A stretch of 35,840 bases of DNA from Gracilibacillus halophilus YIM-C55.5 (lineage in GTDB: Bacteria; Bacillota; Bacilli; Bacillales; Amphibacillaceae), in the NCBI RefSeq assembly GCF_000359605.1, contig NZ_APML01000041.1, positions 1 to 35,840 of the forward strand, in the 5' to 3' direction. The position numbers and the translations under genes were made by a program. The notes under the pieces are model-generated. The model was given only the letters and a program-made list of their open reading frames with translations. It had not been told where the DNA came from and searched no databases. Positions 33,620 through 35,840 of this stretch are shown here, piece after piece (position 1 is the stretch's first letter; each line of letters starts with the position of its first letter).

Positions 33620-35019
33620 AACCATTTATGGATGAGAATTTTGTCTTAACGAATCCAACAGCTGAAAAATTATATCATCAATATGCAAAAGATTTACCGA
33701 TTATTGACTATCATTGTCATTTAAGCCCGCAAGAAATCTATGAAAATACGCAATTTGAAAATATTACGAAAATATGGTTATATGGCGATCATTACAAGTG
33801 GCGGGCGATGCGGGCCAATGGTGTGGAGGAAAAGTATGTGACAGGGGATGCGAGTGACTATGACAAATTTCTCGCTTGGGCGAAAACTGTCCCGAAATTA
33901 ATTGGTAATCCTCTATATCACTGGACACATCTAGAATTGAAACGGTATTTCTCTGTCGAAGAACCGCTTAATGAACATACGGCACCAGCTATTTGGGAAA
34001 AAGTGAATCAGCAATTAAATAGCGGTGAATGGAACGTGCGCGATTTCATAGTTAAATCTGGTGTGGAAGTGGTTTGTACCACGGATGACCCGACCGATTC
34101 ATTGGAATTTCATGAAAAAATCAAAGCGGATGATCAATTTGATGTAAAAATTTTACCAAGTTATCGCCCAGATAAAGGGCTAGAGATTAATCGTGAAGGC
34201 TTTACAGATTGGGTCAACAAACTCGCCGAAGTTTCGCATATGACGATTGATTCTTATGATGCCTTTTTACAAGCGTTGGCCAATCGAATCAACTTTTTTC
34301 ATGACATTGGTGGGCGTGTTTCCGATCACGCATTGGATGAAGTCGTGTATCAAGAGGCAACTGCATCGGAAGTTGCTAATATCTTCAATAAGGCACTTGC
34401 TGGTGAGGCGGTTACTGCTGAAGAGGAAGCGAAGTATAAATCATATACATTAACCTTTTTAGGAAAGAAATATCATGAAAAAGGTTGGGCCATGCAATAC
34501 CATATCAACGCACATCGCAACAATAATACTCGTATGTTCAACGAGCTCGGACCGGATACGGGGTATGACTCCATGAATGATGCACTATTGGCCAAACCAC
34601 TTGTAGGATTGCTCGATTCGTTAGATCAAGCGGATGCGATGCCGAAGACAATTCTTTATTCTTTGAATCCACGTGATAATGTGACGATTGCCACGATTAT
34701 GGGAAGTTTCCAAGGTGGTGGTGTACCGGGGAAAATGCAATTTGGTACTGCTTGGTGGTTTAATGACACGAAATTAGGCATGATCAATCAAATGGAAACA
34801 TTAGCAGATATCGGCGTATTCAGTCAGTTTATCGGTATGCTGACTGATTCGCGTAGCTTTCTGTCCTATACACGTCATGAATATTTCCGCCGAATTATGT
34901 GTAACTTGATCGGCCAATGGGTCGAAAACGGTGAGTATCCAAATGACGAAGCTGCATTAGCAGACATTGTGCAGAATGTATCCTATTATAATGCCAAAAA
35001 ATATTTTCAATTTGATTAA
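33616..35019 (+). CDS. uxaC: uronate (glucuronate/galacturonate) isomerase
   Basis: A 467-residue amidohydrolase-fold isomerase. His33 and His35 in IIDYHCHLSPQEIYEN are the N-terminal metal ligands; FENITKIWLYGDHYKWRAMR, VVCTTDDPTDSLEFH and MQYHINAHRNNNTRMF are UxaC hallmarks. It interconverts galacturonate and tagaturonate (or glucuronate and fructuronate). The length is that of typical UxaC. It ends a two-gene operon with uxaE, followed by a hairpin at 35039. Confidence 0.96.
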   Translation: MKPFMDENFVLTNPTAEKLYHQYAKDLPIIDYHCHLSPQEIYENTQFENITKIWLYGDHYKWRAMRANGVEEKYVTGDASDYDKFLAWAKTVPKLIGNPLYHWTHLELKRYFSVEEPLNEHTAPAIWEKVNQQLNSGEWNVRDFIVKSGVEVVCTTDDPTDSLEFHEKIKADDQFDVKILPSYRPDKGLEINREGFTDWVNKLAEVSHMTIDSYDAFLQALANRINFFHDIGGRVSDHALDEVVYQEATASEVANIFNKALAGEAVTAEEEAKYKSYTLTFLGKKYHEKGWAMQYHINAHRNNNTRMFNELGPDTGYDSMNDALLAKPLVGLLDSLDQADAMPKTILYSLNPRDNVTIATIMGSFQGGGVPGKMQFGTAWWFNDTKLGMINQMETLADIGVFSQFIGMLTDSRSFLSYTRHEYFRRIMCNLIGQWVENGEYPNDEAALADIVQNVSYYNAKKYFQFD

Positions 35020-35038
35020 GGAAAATGGATGCATAAGG

Positions 35039-35075
35039 AAGAACTGGTAGAGTATCATGCCCAGTTTTTCTTTTT
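35039..35075 (+). terminator. terminator-like hairpin after uxaC
   Basis: AAGAACTGG (35039-35047) can pair imperfectly with CCAGTTTTTCTT (35061 onwards), followed by TTTTT. Confidence 0.5.
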
Positions 35076-35120
35076 GCTAAGGGCGAAAGGTCGATTGTAT
35101 AAGGGTGTCGTTATATATGA

Positions 35121-35262
35121 GTCAAACAGAAGAAATAAGAGAAATGGTTTGCAGTAAAAATGTATTTATGATGCAAACAAGGGATTGAGGAGCAGCTGTT
35201 TGCAGTAAAAATGCATTTATGATGCAAATAAGGAATTGAGGAGCAGCTGTTTGCATAAAAAA
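35121..35262. repeat. 51-bp tandem repeat with internal TTTGCA/TGCAAA palindrome
   Basis: Two full units begin at 35148 and 35199, a third partial one at 35250 (period exactly 51) and a degenerate tail of an earlier unit is seen from 35121. Each full unit starts TTTGCAGTAAAAATG, has TGCAAA 24 bases later and ends GGAGCAGCTG. TTTGCA and TGCAAA give each unit a 30-base inverted repeat. Confidence 0.85.
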
Positions 35263-35279
35263 TGAGTTGGTGTGATTTT

Positions 35280-35530
35280 TACTGGTAAATCTAATCAGAA
35301 TATGTGCCGATTTCCCAGTACTTTGAATTTTACCGGGAAATCGCAGTCAAATGTTCCATTGATTTCCCAGTAATTTTTCATTTACCAGGAAATCTAGTTA
35401 GAAGCATGTAGCGTTTTCCCAGTAATGTGCGTTTTACCGGGAAATCCCCTGATCATCAACTAAGGATTTCCCAGTAGTTGATCGATCAAAGGGAAAACCA
35501 TCCGACTTCTAGAAACATTTCCCGGTAATT
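35280..35530. repeat. 52-bp period array of GATTTCCCAGTA/TACCGGGAAATC inverted repeats
   Basis: Each unit is GATTTCCCAGTA, 10 variable bases, TACCGGGAAATC, then 18 variable bases. The left arms start at 35309, 35361, 35413, 35465 and about 35516; a right arm of an earlier unit is at 35280-35291. Arms are conserved while loops (10 bases) and linkers (18 bases) differ in sequence but keep their lengths. No coding frame or T-run explains it. Confidence 0.88.
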
Positions 35531-35586
35531 GTTTTTTTCATTAACGCTGTTTTCTAAAAGGTTGTTGCTATTTGACACATATTATG

Positions 35587-35823
35587 ATGAGTGATAGGCG
35601 ATGACGCCTGCGGGAACAGTACGAGCCGAAGACCCCCGGACGCACCTGCGTCTACTCGTATCGCTTTGAAGCGGGCTTCCTCGGTGCAAGGGAGCAGGGA
35701 AGTTTCTCAAGTAGTACCCTGGCTGAGGCCGTGCCCGGGTCTTAGAAGACACTGCGAAAGCTTGCTTGAGCAGATGTCGCAGTTGTGCCTGTGGTGCAAG
35801 CATTCGCCGATAGCGAATCATCT
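35587..35823. repeat. long palindromic Bacillaceae-type intergenic repeat, copy 2
   Basis: It shares the core of the element at 767-1074: CGCCTGCGGGAACAG.ACGAG, GCTGAGGCCGTGCCCGG, and GACACTGCGAAAGCTTGCTT followed by GAGCAGATGTCGCAG. Imperfect outer arms (GATGAGTGATAGGCGATG against CATTCGCCGATAGCGAATCATC) frame it. It is much more GC-rich than its surroundings. No gene is credible inside it; a minus-strand open frame here is a by-product. Nothing else is seen in 35531-35586 or after 35823. Confidence 0.8.
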
Positions 35824-35840
35824 TAAAACAACAAAGTTTA

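Noticed and set aside
35121..35530. Possible CRISPR array from regularly spaced palindromic repeats
   Set aside because: The gaps are only 10 and 18 bases, arms vary between units, periods are 51-52 bases with two unrelated units, and no cas gene is near.
35582..35821. Minus-strand frame of 79 codons at the right repeat
   Set aside because: It arises from the GC-rich core of repeat copy 2; composition is unlike the real genes and no ribosome site is seen.

Overview
The window looks like a low-GC Gram-positive chromosome of the family Bacillaceae, probably a salt- or alkali-tolerant genus such as Gracilibacillus, Virgibacillus or a relative. The basis is strong AGGAGG-type ribosome binding sites, TTG/GTG starts, lipoproteins with very acidic linkers, AraR/CcpA/GbsR/YesS-type regulatory logic, and two copies of a long 'CCTGCGGGAAC...ACGAGC.GAAGA' repeat of a kind I recall from Bacillaceae genomes. 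Genus-level placement is a guess.

Most of the window is a pectin and side-chain utilisation region. Left part (1-5463): the 3' end of a GH51 arabinofuranosidase, a long palindromic repeat, then an arabinose/arabino-oligosaccharide-type ABC transporter (two permeases, a DUF624 protein and a binding lipoprotein) with AraR-like operators and CcpA (cre) sites. Next comes a frameshifted larC N-terminal gene (5592-6310). Centre (6414-24352): a leftward pair (DUF624 protein and a membrane-bound YesS/YtdP-type AraC regulator) diverges from a 14-gene rightward operon. That operon holds an LplA/YtcQ-type binding protein, two permeases, an unrecognised alpha/alpha-toroid protein, an MFS transporter, KdgF, GH28 (frameshifted), GH43, GH105, a rhamnogalacturonan acetylesterase, KdgA, KdgK, KduI and KduD. 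A 21-bp tandem repeat array then leads into a TIM-barrel isomerase-like gene.

The right part is mixed: a TcyABC-like cystine/amino-acid importer (25589-27878); a leftward GbsR-type regulator, cysteine hydrolase and betaine-type binding protein operon (28137-30261); larC2 (30442-30906), the missing C-terminal half of LarC, 24 kb from the first half; and an ExuR-like LacI regulator divergent from uxaE-uxaC for galacturonate. The last 820 bases carry no gene but hold three different repeat structures.

Together the genes describe import of oligogalacturonides and rhamnogalacturonan/arabinan fragments, debranching and hydrolysis in the cytoplasm (none of the hydrolases has a signal peptide), and conversion of unsaturated uronate through KdgF-KduI-KduD to KDG, then KdgK-KdgA to pyruvate and glyceraldehyde-3-phosphate. 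Saturated galacturonate enters by UxaC-UxaE. The fructuronate-to-KDG steps (UxuB/UxuA), the secreted depolymerases, an importer ATPase and a larA/larB/larE set are not in the window.
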